NCBI RefSeq assembly: GCF_016758195.1
Contig: NZ_QYAC01000006.1
Location: forward strand, 1 to 64,000
Reading direction: 5' to 3'
Length of the DNA: 64,000 bases
Source: Leucobacter chromiireducens subsp. solipictus
GTDB lineage: Bacteria > Actinomycetota > Actinomycetes > Actinomycetales > Microbacteriaceae
Positions within the stretch are counted from its first letter, which is position 1, and every line of letters begins with the position of its first letter. The translations under genes were made by a program, and so were the position numbers. The notes beneath the pieces are model-generated. The model was not told where the DNA came from and did not search any database. It saw nothing but the letters and a program-made list of their open reading frames with translations. Positions 34,087 through 45,663 of this stretch are shown piece after piece.

Positions 34087-34752
34087 ATGGCCGAGGTCTT
34101 TGATTGCACTGATAGTTCCGAGCTGCTCAGCGGCACCCGCACCGCGCGTCGCGCGATCGGTCGGGGGGAGCTCATTGTGATGCCCACGGACACCGTCTAC
34201 GGCGTGGCCGCTGACGCGTTTTCGCCCGAGGCGGTGCAGCGCCTGCTGGACGCCAAAGGACGCGGACGGCAGTCGCCGCCGCCCGTCCTGATCCCGAACA
34301 CCGGGACGCTCGCGGCGCTCGCGGTCGAGGTCTCCGAGTCCCTCGAGGCGCTCGCCGGGGCATTCTGGCCCGGTCCGCTCACCATCATCACCCAGGCGAA
34401 TCCCGCGCTGAGCTGGGACCTGGGGGACACGGGCGGCACCGTGGCGCTCCGGATCCCGAACCATCCGCTCGCGCTTGAACTGCTCCAGGAGACCGGCCCG
34501 CTCGCGGTGTCCTCGGCGAACAAGACGGGCGAGCCCGCGGCGCGCACCGCCGCGGCGGCGCAGGAGATGCTCGGCGACAGCGTTGCCGTGTACCTCGAGG
34601 TCGGCGAGGGGGAGGGCGACGGCGTCGCCTCGACTATCATCGACGCGACCGGACTGAGCCCGGAGGGCGGAACGATCCGGATCCTGCGCGCCGGCGGCGT
34701 CACCCGGGAGGCCATCGCGGAGCTGTTGCCGCAGGTCACCGTCGAGGGGTAA
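34087..34752 (+). CDS. ywlC: L-threonylcarbamoyladenylate synthase, Sua5/YrdC family (221 aa)
   Basis: Makes threonylcarbamoyl-AMP from threonine, bicarbonate and ATP for the t6A modification at position 37 of ANN-decoding tRNAs. The YrdC domain covers nearly the whole protein, with MPTDTVYGVAADA at residues 32-44, the basic KGRGRQSPPP substrate loop and PLAVSSANKTGEP near the middle. It lacks the extra Sua5 C-terminal domain. The ATG at 34087 is chosen; a TTG at 34078 is a possible start with AGGAG close by. It follows prmC after 79 bp, in the usual order. Confidence 0.92.
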   Translation: MAEVFDCTDSSELLSGTRTARRAIGRGELIVMPTDTVYGVAADAFSPEAVQRLLDAKGRGRQSPPPVLIPNTGTLAALAVEVSESLEALAGAFWPGPLTIITQANPALSWDLGDTGGTVALRIPNHPLALELLQETGPLAVSSANKTGEPAARTAAAAQEMLGDSVAVYLEVGEGEGDGVASTIIDATGLSPEGGTIRILRAGGVTREAIAELLPQVTVEG

Positions 34753-34754
34753 TC

Positions 34755-35960
34755 GTGTTCCCGTACCTCGTGGTGGCGCTGGTCGCGGCAGCGGTGACCG
34801 CGGCGGCGTCGTTTGTCGTGCTGCGGCTCAGCCGACGCTTCAAACTCGCCCCGGAGGTGCGCGCGCGCGACGTCCACAGCACGCCGACCCCGCGCCTCGG
34901 CGGGATCGCCATGTTTATCGGGGTGCTCGCGGCGTTCGCCGTCGCGGGCTCGCAGCGGGAGTTCGCGGAGCTGTTCACGGAGGGCTCCGAGATGTGGGCG
35001 CTGCTGGGCGCCTGCGCCATCATCGCCGCCGTCGGGATCCTCGACGACCTGCTCGATCTCGACTGGATGATCAAGCTCGCCGCCCAGCTGGCCGCGGCCG
35101 GGCTCCTCGCCTGGAGTGGCGTGCAGATCATCTCGTTGCCCTTCGGGAACACGCTGATTGTCGGATCGCCCGTCCTGAACTTCATCCTGACCGTGTTCTT
35201 GATGACCCTCGTGATGAACGCGGTGAACTTCGTCGACGGGCTCGACGGCCTGGTCGCCGGCGTCGCGATCATCGCCAACGCGGTCTTCTTCATCTACACG
35301 CGGCTCTTGCACGAGCAGATCGGCCGGGTGGACTCGGTGACACTCGCGAGCCTCATCGCCGCGGTGCTGCTCGGGATCTGCATCGGATTCCTGCCCTTCA
35401 ACTGGCACCGGGCACAGATGTTCATGGGCGATACCGGGGCGCTTCTGGTGGGGCTCCTGATGGCGACCTCCACGGTCTCGGTCACGGGACAGCTCAACCC
35501 CGCCGCACTCGACGTGAATCTCGTGCTCCCCAGCTTCATCCCGATCCTGCTGCCCATCGCGGTCCTCGCGTTGCCGCTCGCGGACTTTACGCTCGCCGTG
35601 CTGCGCCGCATGCGGGCGGGGAAGAGCCCCTTCACCGCGGACCGGATGCACCTGCATCACCGGCTGCTCGACATGGGACACTCTCCGCTGCAGGCCGTGT
35701 GCATCTTCTACCTCGGCACGGCGGTGCTCTCGGTCGCGCTGCTGCTCGCGTTCACGCAGCAGAATCTCGTGCTCCCCGCGGTGGTCCTGCTCGTCGGCGG
35801 TGCGCTCTGCGCGCTGCTCCTCTTTTTCCCCGCGCGGCGAGTGCGTGCAGCGCTTGCGCAGCGCGGCGCGGTAGCGTTGACGAGACGGGGCACGCCCGTC
35901 GCCGCCCCCGAGACGCCCGAAGCGGCCGGAGGCCCGTCGACCGAAAGGACCTCCGAGTGA
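34755..35960 (+). CDS. WecA/TagO-like undecaprenyl-phosphate GlcNAc-1-P transferase (401 aa)
   Basis: A polyprenol-phosphate sugar-1-phosphate transferase with about eleven membrane helices. It starts a lipid-linked wall glycopolymer or arabinogalactan-type linker at the inner face of the membrane. The acidic catalytic patches NFVDGLDGLVAG and FMGDTGAL and the basic loop MHLHHRLLDMGH are conserved. The GTG start lies 2 bp after the Sua5 stop, so they are coupled. The stop overlaps atpI (GTGA). About 25 extra Ala/Pro/Glu-rich residues close the C-terminus. Confidence 0.92.
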   Translation: MFPYLVVALVAAAVTAAASFVVLRLSRRFKLAPEVRARDVHSTPTPRLGGIAMFIGVLAAFAVAGSQREFAELFTEGSEMWALLGACAIIAAVGILDDLLDLDWMIKLAAQLAAAGLLAWSGVQIISLPFGNTLIVGSPVLNFILTVFLMTLVMNAVNFVDGLDGLVAGVAIIANAVFFIYTRLLHEQIGRVDSVTLASLIAAVLLGICIGFLPFNWHRAQMFMGDTGALLVGLLMATSTVSVTGQLNPAALDVNLVLPSFIPILLPIAVLALPLADFTLAVLRRMRAGKSPFTADRMHLHHRLLDMGHSPLQAVCIFYLGTAVLSVALLLAFTQQNLVLPAVVLLVGGALCALLLFFPARRVRAALAQRGAVALTRRGTPVAAPETPEAAGGPSTERTSE

Positions 35961-36445
35961 GTTCTCCCGCCCAGCCCGAGAGCCCCCGAGGCGTGACCCC
36001 CGCGTCCGCGGATGCGTTCCCGATGCCTACCTCCCAGCCGATGCTGCTGCGCGGCGTGAAGTGGGGCATTATTGCGACGCTCGCGTCGATGATCGTCTTC
36101 GCCGGCATCGGTTTTGCCGTGAGCGCGAACCGTGGCCTGGTCGGGGGACTCCTCGGCGCGGCGATCGGCGGGGTCCTCCTGCTCATTACGGTCGGCAGCA
36201 TCGCGTTCGCGAACCGCTTCGTGCGCAGCCCCATGTACCTGCAGATCTTCTTCAGTATTGTCCTGGGGGCCTGGGTCGTGAAGCTGATCGGCTTTGTCGT
36301 CGCGGCGTTCCTGCTCCGGGATCAGCCCTGGCTCGACCCGAAGATGCTGTTCATCGCCCTCGTTGCGACGGTCCTGGTCTCGATCGTGATCGATGCGATT
36401 ATCGTTGCGAAGGCCCGCGTTCCCTACGTTGCCGACACGCCGTAG
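35957..36445 (+). CDS. atpI: AtpI-like ATP synthase assembly protein (162 aa)
   Basis: A small protein with four membrane helices after a 30-residue Pro/Ser-rich N-terminus, directly before the ATP synthase genes. AtpI helps assemble the c-ring and may aid Mg2+ supply. The actinobacterial form is weakly conserved, so the call rests on topology and position. The GTG start overlaps the WecA-like stop (GTGA). A 210-bp gap with its own promoter separates it from atpB. Confidence 0.8.
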   Translation: MSSPAQPESPRGVTPASADAFPMPTSQPMLLRGVKWGIIATLASMIVFAGIGFAVSANRGLVGGLLGAAIGGVLLLITVGSIAFANRFVRSPMYLQIFFSIVLGAWVVKLIGFVVAAFLLRDQPWLDPKMLFIALVATVLVSIVIDAIIVAKARVPYVADTP

Positions 36446-36523
36446 CCCGCAGGGGGCAGCTGGATCGTCGGAGAATAAACCCCGATGATGCGGAAATTGG
36501 CCGCTCCCACGCCGGGGGCCGGG

Positions 36524-36552
36524 TTTTGCTCAGAGTGAAATCTTGCTAGGAT
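36524..36552 (+). promoter_or_regulatory. promoter of the atp operon
   Basis: TTTTGC at 36524-36529 and TAGGAT at 36547-36552 are 17 bp apart, 104 bp before atpB. The 5' leader that would follow is about 95 nt and includes a small G+C-rich inverted repeat around 36595-36606. Confidence 0.55.
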
Positions 36553-36655
36553 AAGTTCGTTCCCTGCTGGGCCGCACCGCTCCTGTGTGCCTGCCGGTGC
36601 CGGGGCACGACCATCGTTCGAAGCCGTGCGGCATGCCGCACCCCGAATCAGGAGA

Positions 36656-37480
36656 ATGGCGCTGTTCGCTAACCCTATGCACTTCGTTGCCCCCGGACTT
36701 GTCCGCACCGAAGAGGGCGGCTTCCACGGCCCCACTCTTGACGACTTCTTCCCGGCCGCGCTGCTCTTCGAGGGCACCCCGTTCGAGATGAACCGCATCA
36801 TGATCATTCGCGTGGTCATGGTCTTTGTACTGCTGCTGCTCTTCTGGCTCGGCACGCGCAACCTGCGCGTCATCCCCGGCCGCGGGCAGGGCGTACTCGA
36901 GTTCGCCCTCGACTTCGTTCGCAAGAACGTCATCGAGGAGCAGCTCGGCGTCAAGGAAGGGCGCCGCTTCCAGCCGCTGCTGATGACCATCTTCTTCTTG
37001 GTCTTCGCGTTCAATATCACCGGCGTGATCCCGGGCTTCAATATCGCGGCGTCGTCCGTGGTGGGCTTCCCGATCTTCATGGCCGTGGTCGCGTACATCG
37101 CGTTCATTTACGCGGGCCTCAAGAAGCACCCGGGCAAGTTCCTGAAGAACTCCCTGTTCCCGGCTGGCGTCCCGAAGGTCATGTACCTGCTGGTGACCCC
37201 CGTCGAGTTCCTCTCGACGTTCGTGATGCGTCCGGTGACGCTCGCGCTGCGACTCCTCATGAACATGCTCGTCGGTCACATGATCCTCGTGCTGCTCTGG
37301 GCCGCGACGAACTTCTTCATCCTCGAAGCGGGCGGCCTGTTCCCCGCGCTCGGGGCTGGCACGTTCGTCTTCGGCTTCGCGTTCACCCTCTTCGAGGTGT
37401 TCGTGTCCGCCCTGCAGGCCTACGTCTTTACTCTGCTCACCGCGCTCTACATCCAGCTCGCGCTGGCTGAAGAGCACTAA
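36656..37480 (+). CDS. atpB: ATP synthase subunit a (274 aa)
   Basis: The Fo stator subunit that forms the proton half-channels beside the c-ring. Five or six membrane helices are seen. The essential arginine lies in MRPVTLALRLLMNMLVGH (the Arg of LALRLLMNM), and the C-terminal ALQAYVFTLLTALYIQLAL is diagnostic. The start chosen is the ATG at 36656, but its AGGAG is only one nt away; the in-frame ATG at 36677 is possible. Confidence 0.95.
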   Translation: MALFANPMHFVAPGLVRTEEGGFHGPTLDDFFPAALLFEGTPFEMNRIMIIRVVMVFVLLLLFWLGTRNLRVIPGRGQGVLEFALDFVRKNVIEEQLGVKEGRRFQPLLMTIFFLVFAFNITGVIPGFNIAASSVVGFPIFMAVVAYIAFIYAGLKKHPGKFLKNSLFPAGVPKVMYLLVTPVEFLSTFVMRPVTLALRLLMNMLVGHMILVLLWAATNFFILEAGGLFPALGAGTFVFGFAFTLFEVFVSALQAYVFTLLTALYIQLALAEEH

Positions 37481-37762
<282 letters not shown>

Positions 37763-37798
37763 CCCCCATCCTTTCCTGAGTCTCGAAAGGGAGGCACG

Positions 37799-38347
37799 AT
37801 GAATCCCGCAGTGCAGCTCGCTGCCGAGGGCGCGGCCCAAAACCCGCTGCTCCCAGCGACGTACGACATCGTCTGGTCGGCGATTGCGTTCATCATCATC
37901 CTCATCGCGTTCTGGAAGGTCTTCCTTCCGAAGGTGCAGGCAATGCTTGACGCCCGCGCAGAAGCGATCGAGGGCAATATCGCCAAGGCCGATGAGGCTC
38001 AGGCGAAGGCCGAGGCGGCCCTGCAGGAGTACACCGCGCAGCTCGCGAGTGCTCGCCAGGAGGCCGGCGAGATCCGTGACTCGGCCCGCGCCGACGCCAC
38101 CAAGATCGTCGCCAAGGCGAAGGACGATGCAGTGGCTGAGTCCGCGCGCATCGCCCAGGCCGCACAGGTGCAGATCGAGGCGGAGCGCCAGAGCGCCGTT
38201 GTCTCGCTGCGTAAGGACGTGGGTTCGCTCGCGATCGACCTCGCCTCGAGCGTGGTCGGCGAGAGCCTGACCGACGACCAGAAGGCATCCGCGCTCGTGG
38301 ATCGCTTCCTCGCTGATCTCGAGGCGTCCGAGAAGGCGGCTCAGTAA
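37799..38347 (+). CDS. atpF: ATP synthase subunit b (182 aa)
   Basis: One N-terminal membrane helix (about residues 24-43) and a long charged, Ala/Glu/Lys-rich helix that dimerises as the peripheral stalk. AAGGGAGG precedes the ATG at 37799. The last base of its TAA is the first base of the atpH ATG. Function is assigned from topology, length and position between atpE and atpH. Confidence 0.95.
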   Translation: MNPAVQLAAEGAAQNPLLPATYDIVWSAIAFIIILIAFWKVFLPKVQAMLDARAEAIEGNIAKADEAQAKAEAALQEYTAQLASARQEAGEIRDSARADATKIVAKAKDDAVAESARIAQAAQVQIEAERQSAVVSLRKDVGSLAIDLASSVVGESLTDDQKASALVDRFLADLEASEKAAQ

Positions 38348-39123
38348 TGGGCAGCGCGTCACGCGAAGCACTGGCTCAGGCGCAGACCGCGATCACCGGG
38401 CGTCTCGCTCAGGCCGCGGGCTCCGAGCTGCTGCAGGCCGCGAGTCGCATCGCCGAGAGCCCGGCTCTGGCCGCGGCCCTCGGCGACGCCTCAGCTCCGG
38501 CTGAGGCGAAGACCCAGCTCATCGAGCGGCTCTTCGGCGGGTTCTCCGCTGGCGCGCGTTCCGTGCTGTCTGCCGCAGTCCAGGGCCGCTGGTCCACCGT
38601 TGACGAGTTCGTCGACGGCGTCGAGGAGCTCGGTCTGCGAGCCGAGAGCGCCTCGAACGCCGGACTCTCCGATGAGCTCCTCGCGATCGCCGACGTGATC
38701 TCGGGCAACCACGAGCTCCAGCTCAGCCTGGCCAGCAAGCTTGCCGATCCGGCGGGGAAGGTCGCACTGATCTCCCGCCTGGTTGACGGCAAGGTCTCCG
38801 CCTCCGCCGCCCGCGTCGTGACGCACCTCGTGGCTTCGGCCCGTGGCCGCAAGATCGACTCCGCGCTTCGCCGGGCAGCCCGAACCGCTGCGGATCAGAA
38901 CGGCAGCGAGCTCGCGACCGTCACCGTCGCAGCGCCGCTGTCCGCTGATCAGCAGAGCCGGCTCGCCCGCGCGCTTGAGCAGTCCGCCGGTCGTCCGGTG
39001 ACGCTCAAGATCGTGATCGACCCGAGCCTGGTCGGCGGGATCCGTATCCAGATCGCAGACGACATCATCGACGGCAGCGTCCGCGCCCGCCTTGATGACC
39101 TCCGCGTGAAGCTCGCGGCATAG
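38347..39123 (+). CDS. atpH: ATP synthase subunit delta (258 aa)
   Basis: Links F1 to the b-stalk. The C-terminal half holds the conserved delta motif ([36 protein letters not shown]). It is about 80 residues longer than E. coli delta because of an enlarged N-terminal helical region. The start overlaps the atpF stop by one base. Confidence 0.93.
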   Translation: MGSASREALAQAQTAITGRLAQAAGSELLQAASRIAESPALAAALGDASAPAEAKTQLIERLFGGFSAGARSVLSAAVQGRWSTVDEFVDGVEELGLRAESASNAGLSDELLAIADVISGNHELQLSLASKLADPAGKVALISRLVDGKVSASAARVVTHLVASARGRKIDSALRRAARTAADQNGSELATVTVAAPLSADQQSRLARALEQSAGRPVTLKIVIDPSLVGGIRIQIADDIIDGSVRARLDDLRVKLAA

Positions 39124-39179
39124 CGCGCACAACTTTTCATCCCGGGGGCGGCGCTTCCGGATCAGACAGAGGAAACGAA

Positions 39180-40805
39180 ATGGCAGAACTCTCCATCAGC
39201 CCGGACGAGATCCGGAATGCGCTGAAAGACCTCGCAGCGTCGTACGAGCCGGCCCAGTCGGGTAAGACCGAGGTCGGTACGGTTGTGGACGCCGCTGACG
39301 GCATCGCCCACGTCGAGGGTCTCCCCGGCGTGATGGCGAACGAGCTGGTCCGCTTCGCGGACGGCACGCTGGGACTCGCACAGAACCTTGAAGAGGACGA
39401 GATCGGTGTCGTCGTGCTCGGCGAGTTCACCGGCATCGAGGAGGGCCAGCAGGTCACCCGCACCGGCGAGGTGCTCTCGGTCGCCGTGGGCGAGGGCTAC
39501 CTCGGCCGCGTGGTCGACCCGCTGGGCAACCCGATCGACGGCCTCGGCGAGATCGCCGGCGTCGAGGGGCGCCGCGCGCTCGAGCTCCAGGCTCCGGGCG
39601 TGATGCAGCGGAAGTCGGTGCACGAGCCCCTGCAGACCGGCATCAAGGCGATCGACGCCATGATCCCCGTCGGCCGTGGCCAGCGCCAGCTCATCATCGG
39701 CGACCGCCAGACCGGTAAGACGGCGCTCGCGATCGACACGATCATCAACCAGAAGGCCAACTGGGCTTCGGGCGACAAGACGAAGCAGGTGCGTTGCATC
39801 TACGTCGCGATCGGCCAGAAGGGCTCGACCATCGCTTCGGTGAAGGGCGCGCTCGAAGAGGCTGGCGCGATGGAGTACACCACCATCGTGGCGTCTCCCG
39901 CGTCCGACCCCGCAGGCTTCAAGTACCTGGCACCGTACACCGGCTCGGCCATCGGCCAGCACTGGATGTACGACGGCAAGCACGTCCTCATCATCTTCGA
40001 TGACCTCTCGAAGCAGGCTGAGGCCTACCGCGCCGTGTCGCTGCTGCTGCGCCGCCCGCCGGGGCGCGAGGCATACCCGGGTGACGTCTTCTACCTCCAC
40101 TCCCGCCTGCTGGAGCGTTGCGCGAAGCTGTCGGACGAGCTCGGCGCGGGCTCGATGACGGGTCTCCCGATCATCGAGACCAAGGCGAACGACGTCTCGG
40201 CGTACATCCCGACCAACGTGATCTCGATCACCGACGGCCAGATCTTCCTCCAGTCGGACCTGTTCAACGCGAACCAGCGTCCCGCGGTCGACGTGGGCAT
40301 CTCGGTGTCCCGCGTGGGCGGCGACGCGCAGGTCAAGTCGATCAAGAAGGTCTCCGGCACGCTCAAGCTTGAGCTCGCCCAGTACCGTGCACTCGAGGCC
40401 TTCGCGATGTTCGCATCCGACCTCGACGCGGCAAGCCGCAAGCAGCTCGAGCGTGGCGCACGCCTCACCGAGCTCCTGAAGCAGCCGCAGTACACGCCGT
40501 ACCCCGTCGAGGAGCAGACCGTCTCCATCTGGGCCGGCACCAAGGGCTTCATGGACGACGTGCCCGTCGAGGACATCCTCCGCTTCGAGCGCGAGTTCCT
40601 CGACTACCTCGGCCGCAACTCCGAGGCGCTCAACACGCTCCGCGCGACCAACGTGCTCGACGACGACACCGTCGCCGACATCACCGCGCAGATCGAGAAG
40701 TTCAAGAGCGAGTTCCGCACCTCCTCGGGCAAGAGCCTGAACGAGCAGTTCGGTGAGCTCGACGAGGCCGAGATCAAGCAGGAGCAGCTGGTCGTCAAGA
40801 AGTAG
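39180..40805 (+). CDS. atpA: ATP synthase subunit alpha (541 aa)
   Basis: The noncatalytic nucleotide-binding F1 subunit. The P-loop [12 protein letters not shown] lies near residues 173-184 and the alpha signature [14 protein letters not shown] near 369-382. Length is typical of actinobacteria, with a short acidic C-terminal extension. GAGGAAAC precedes the ATG at 39180. With three beta subunits it forms the hexamer that makes ATP. Confidence 0.98.
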   Translation: MAELSISPDEIRNALKDLAASYEPAQSGKTEVGTVVDAADGIAHVEGLPGVMANELVRFADGTLGLAQNLEEDEIGVVVLGEFTGIEEGQQVTRTGEVLSVAVGEGYLGRVVDPLGNPIDGLGEIAGVEGRRALELQAPGVMQRKSVHEPLQTGIKAIDAMIPVGRGQRQLIIGDRQTGKTALAIDTIINQKANWASGDKTKQVRCIYVAIGQKGSTIASVKGALEEAGAMEYTTIVASPASDPAGFKYLAPYTGSAIGQHWMYDGKHVLIIFDDLSKQAEAYRAVSLLLRRPPGREAYPGDVFYLHSRLLERCAKLSDELGAGSMTGLPIIETKANDVSAYIPTNVISITDGQIFLQSDLFNANQRPAVDVGISVSRVGGDAQVKSIKKVSGTLKLELAQYRALEAFAMFASDLDAASRKQLERGARLTELLKQPQYTPYPVEEQTVSIWAGTKGFMDDVPVEDILRFEREFLDYLGRNSEALNTLRATNVLDDDTVADITAQIEKFKSEFRTSSGKSLNEQFGELDEAEIKQEQLVVKK

Positions 40806-40880
40806 TGATGTTCCCCGGCGGGCGCCCACGCGCCCGCCGGGGTCACACGACCAGCCAGCACCTACCAATACAGGAGAGAC

Positions 40881-41771
40881 ATGGGAGCGCAACTTCGGGT
40901 CTACCGGCAGAAGATTCGTTCTGCCCAGACGACCAAGAAGATCACCCGTGCGATGGAGCTGATCGCGGCCTCTCGCATTCAAAAGGCGAAGGCCCGCGTC
41001 GAAGCTTCGACGCCCTACGCCACAGCGATCACGCGCGCGGTCTCGGCCGTCGCAACGCACTCGAACACCGATCACCCGCTGCTCACCGAGGCCGACACGG
41101 TCACGCGCGCAGCCGTCGTGATCTTTTCCTCGGACCGCGGCCTCGCGGGCGCGTTCAACTCGCAGGTTCTGCGGGAGGCCGAGGAGCTCAGCGAGCTGCT
41201 CCGCTCTGAGGGTAAGGAAGTCGTGTACTACCTCGTCGGCCGCAAGGCGCAGGGGTACTTCGCGTTCCGCAAGCGCGCTTCCGAGCGCGTCTGGATCGGC
41301 GACACGGAAAACCCCGGCTTCGAGGTCGCTTCGGAGATCGCTGACGCGGTCCTCGAGGTCTTCGGACGCCCGGCGGACGAGGGCGGTGCCCAGGAGATCC
41401 ATCTCGTGTACAACCGCCTCATCAGCATGGTGAGCCAGGTTCCCGAGGTGCACCGCCTGCTCCCGCTGGAGGTCGTCGAGGGCGTCGCAGATCCCGAGGA
41501 AGGCCCGTCGCCGCTGTACGCGTTCGAGCCCGAGCCCGATATGGTCCTCGACCAGCTGCTTCCCGCCTACATCGAGTCGCGCATCTTCAACGCGATGCTC
41601 GAGTCCGCAGCGGCCAAGCACGCAGCGACGCAGAAGGCGATGAAGTCCGCGAGCGACAACGCAGACACGCTGATCCGCGACTACACCCGCCTCGCGAACA
41701 ACGCTCGTCAGGCAGAGATTACCCAGCAGATTTCCGAGATTGTTGGCGGCGCGGACGCGCTGTCAGGCTAA
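40881..41771 (+). CDS. atpG: ATP synthase subunit gamma (296 aa)
   Basis: The central stalk that rotates inside the alpha-beta hexamer. The N-terminal helix [20 protein letters not shown] and the C-terminal [38 protein letters not shown] are diagnostic. Length is normal. The ATG at 40881 follows CAGGAGAG. The gap to atpD is 24 bp. Confidence 0.97.
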   Translation: MGAQLRVYRQKIRSAQTTKKITRAMELIAASRIQKAKARVEASTPYATAITRAVSAVATHSNTDHPLLTEADTVTRAAVVIFSSDRGLAGAFNSQVLREAEELSELLRSEGKEVVYYLVGRKAQGYFAFRKRASERVWIGDTENPGFEVASEIADAVLEVFGRPADEGGAQEIHLVYNRLISMVSQVPEVHRLLPLEVVEGVADPEEGPSPLYAFEPEPDMVLDQLLPAYIESRIFNAMLESAAAKHAATQKAMKSASDNADTLIRDYTRLANNARQAEITQQISEIVGGADALSG

Positions 41772-43259
<1,488 letters not shown>

Positions 43260-43261
43260 GC

Positions 43262-43522
43262 ATGAGCCAGCTCAACGTGAGTGTCGTCTCGGCGGACCGC
43301 GAGGTCTGGGCCGGCGCCGCAACCCAGGTGGTTGCGCGCACGGTCGAGGGCTCGATCGGCATCCTCGCTGGTCACGAACCGCTGCTCGCTCTCCTCGGAG
43401 AGGGTGAAGTGAAGGTGACCACTCCGGACGGTGAGAACGTGACGGTCGACGCAGAGGGCGGGTTCCTCTCGGTCGATCACGACACGGTGACCATCGTCGC
43501 TGGTAAGGCAGGTCTCGCCTAG
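43262..43522 (+). CDS. atpC: ATP synthase subunit epsilon (86 aa)
   Basis: The F1 rotor subunit that couples gamma to the c-ring. Only the N-terminal beta-sandwich is present (VSVVSADREVWAGAA, GSIGILAGHEPLLALL). The C-terminal two-helix domain that inhibits ATP hydrolysis in E. coli is missing, as in several actinobacteria. It starts 2 bp after the atpD stop, with AGAAGGAT upstream. Last gene of the operon, followed by a strong terminator. Confidence 0.95.
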   Translation: MSQLNVSVVSADREVWAGAATQVVARTVEGSIGILAGHEPLLALLGEGEVKVTTPDGENVTVDAEGGFLSVDHDTVTIVAGKAGLA

Positions 43523-43564
43523 CGAGATCCCCGCAGCGGCCGCGTGAGCGGCTGCCGCGACCGA

Positions 43565-43617
43565 GCGTGAGGCCGGTTCGCCACCCCCGGGTGTGCGGAC
43601 CGGCCTCACGCCGTTTT
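43565..43617 (+). terminator. terminator of the atp operon
   Basis: GCGTGAGGCCGGT at 43565-43577 pairs perfectly with 43599-43611 and is followed by CGTTTTC. This is the clearest intrinsic terminator on the plus strand here. Confidence 0.85.
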
Positions 43618-43640
43618 CCCGAAGTGCAAAGGACCCCCGC

Positions 43641-44417
43641 ATGCTGATCCTCCTCCCTCCCTCCGAAACCAAACGGACCGGCGGCACCGGTGAGTTCGAT
43701 CCCGCGCGCCTGTCGCGGGACGCCATCCTGGGCGCGCCCCGAGCCGCGGTGCGCGCGGCGCTCGAGACCGTGAGCGCCGACGAAGAGGCTGCGGTGCGCG
43801 CGCTCAAGCTCGGCACCAAGAACCGTGGGGAGCGCGAGCACAATCTCGCTCTCTCGACGAGCGGGGTGATGCCGGTCATGGATCGGTACACCGGGGTCCT
43901 CTACGACGCGCTCGACGCGCCGTCCCTGGACCCTGCCGCCCGCGAGTGGCTGGCCGCCCATGTCGCCGTGCAGTCCGCGTTGTTTGGGGTGCTCGGACTG
44001 GGGGAGGAGATCCCCGCCTACCGGGTGTCCGCGGGCTCCCGGCTGCCCGAGCTGGGGTCGCCGCTGAAGCGGCTGTGGTCCGACGCCCACGCCGAGCTCG
44101 ACTGGGCGCGTGCCGGGCTCATCCTGGATCTCCGCTCGCTCGACTACGTGGCCCTCGCCCCGCTTCCGCGAGATCGCGGCTGGTTCGTGCACGTGTCGCA
44201 GCGCGGTGACGACGGCGTCGTGCGCGCCCTGAACCACTTCAACAAGGCGGCGAAGGGCGACCTGGTGCGGCGGCTCGCCCGTGCGGGGGAGGACTACGAG
44301 CGTGTCGAAGACCTGCTCGACTGGGCCACCGCCGAGGGCCTTGAGCTCACGGCGGACCCCGAGGCGCGGGAGCTCACCCTGATCACCCGGCTCGGGGCCC
44401 CGGCGCGGACTTCGTGA
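43641..44417 (+). CDS. yaaA: YaaA family peroxide-stress protein (258 aa)
   Basis: Begins with the family hallmark MLILLPPSETK and contains the C-terminal NHFNKAAKGDLVR patch of the YaaA/UPF0246 family. In E. coli YaaA lowers free intracellular iron during peroxide stress and binds DNA; the chemistry is not known. The ATG at 43641 follows AAAGGA. Its last 35 bp overlap, on the opposite strand, the end of the M20 hydrolase gene. Confidence 0.88.
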   Translation: MLILLPPSETKRTGGTGEFDPARLSRDAILGAPRAAVRAALETVSADEEAAVRALKLGTKNRGEREHNLALSTSGVMPVMDRYTGVLYDALDAPSLDPAAREWLAAHVAVQSALFGVLGLGEEIPAYRVSAGSRLPELGSPLKRLWSDAHAELDWARAGLILDLRSLDYVALAPLPRDRGWFVHVSQRGDDGVVRALNHFNKAAKGDLVRRLARAGEDYERVEDLLDWATAEGLELTADPEARELTLITRLGAPARTS

Positions 44418-45663
44418 GGGGCGTCTGCGCGGCGTCGATCGCCAGGACCGCGTCGTAGAGCACCTGGATTCCGCGCCCAATATCCGCGGTGTCGCTCCAT
44501 TCCTCGGGACAGTGGCTGCGCCCGTCGCGGGACGGGATGAAGATCATCGCGCTCGGCGCGATCTCTGCCATCGACACGCCGTCGTGCGTGGCGCCGGAGG
44601 AGAGCCTGAGGGGCGCGTGACCGCTGCGCTCCGCCGCGCGAACGACGAGCTGCGAGAGCGCCTCGTCCATCGGTGTGGGCGCATCCGTGTGCACCCAGCC
44701 CAGCCTGGTGCTCGTGCGATGAGCTCGGTCAAGCTCCACGACTCGCGCGCCGAAGGCGGTGCGCAGATCCGCGAGACCTTCGGCCGTCGGGCTCCTGAAC
44801 TCGCCCGTAACGTGCGCGGCCTCGGAGATGGTGTTGGTCAGCGGGCTCGGGGTCGTGATGGCACCGGCGGTGCCGACCGCGTCCGCGGCGGCAGCCGCGA
44901 CATCCCGAATCGTGAGTACGGCGTCCGCCGCACAGCACAGCGCATCGGAGCGTGTGGACATGGGCATGGTGCCGGCGTGGTCCCGGCGACCGGTGACGTC
45001 GAGCGTGAAGGTGCTGATGCCGCAGATGCTCGTGACCACACCGATCGCGGCTCCGCGCGCTTCGAGCACCGGCCCCTGTTCGATGTGTAACTCCAGGAAG
45101 GCGGCGATGTCGCCGCGTTTCCACCGCACACCGTCCAGGTGCTCGGGGGAGTGACCGCCCCGAGCCATGAGCGCTGCAAGCGATTCACCGCGCTCGTCGG
45201 TCGCCTCGAGGGCGGCGCGGTCGAGGCTCCCCGCGATGGCTCTGGAGCCGACGAGCTTGATCCCCTGCGGGTTGCCCTCCTCGTTTGCGAAATCGACAAC
45301 GCGCAGGCCGCGGCGCAGGCGGACGCCTGCCGCGGTGAGCATCCGGACGACCTCGATGGCCCCGAGCACCCCGACGATGCCGTCGAAGCGGCCGCCACCG
45401 GGAACGGTGTCTGAATGACTCCCCATCACGATGTCCGGCATCGCAGGATCGGTGCCCTCGCGCACGCCGATGAGGTTTCCGGCGGCGTCGATCTGTGCGC
45501 TCAGGCCGGCGTCGCGCATGCGTGCGAGCAGCCAGGAGCGTGCGGCCCGATCCTCCTCGCTAAAGCCGGTGCGTGACCAGCCCGGCAGCTCGGTCGAGAC
45601 GAGGCCCGACAGGTGCTCCCACTCCTCGGAGAACCGCGCCAGCTCGGGGGCACCGCGTGTCAT
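44383..45663 (-). CDS. M20-family Zn-dependent hydrolase, allantoate amidohydrolase / N-carbamoylase type (426 aa)
   Basis: A peptidase-M20-fold amidohydrolase of the HyuC/AllC group, which removes carbamoyl groups (as from allantoate, N-carbamoyl-amino acids or beta-ureidopropionate). Metal ligands are visible as His83 (GSHSDTVPGG) and Asp94 (GRFDGIVG), FANEEGN, ELHIEQGPVLE and a late SGATHDG. It is the last gene of the ABC-PTE-nucleoside hydrolase operon, and its ATG overlaps the kinase stop (ATGA). In context it may open or trim the nitrogenous part of the imported compound. Confidence 0.88.
   Translation of the reverse strand: MTRGAPELARFSEEWEHLSGLVSTELPGWSRTGFSEEDRAARSWLLARMRDAGLSAQIDAAGNLIGVREGTDPAMPDIVMGSHSDTVPGGGRFDGIVGVLGAIEVVRMLTAAGVRLRRGLRVVDFANEEGNPQGIKLVGSRAIAGSLDRAALEATDERGESLAALMARGGHSPEHLDGVRWKRGDIAAFLELHIEQGPVLEARGAAIGVVTSICGISTFTLDVTGRRDHAGTMPMSTRSDALCCAADAVLTIRDVAAAAADAVGTAGAITTPSPLTNTISEAAHVTGEFRSPTAEGLADLRTAFGARVVELDRAHRTSTRLGWVHTDAPTPMDEALSQLVVRAAERSGHAPLRLSSGATHDGVSMAEIAPSAMIFIPSRDGRSHCPEEWSDTADIGRGIQVLYDAVLAIDAAQTPLTKSAPGPRAG

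Noticed and set aside
39162..41621. An 819-codon frame antisense to atpA and atpG
   Set aside because: Complement of highly conserved ATP synthase genes; composition is that of a reverse-strand shadow.
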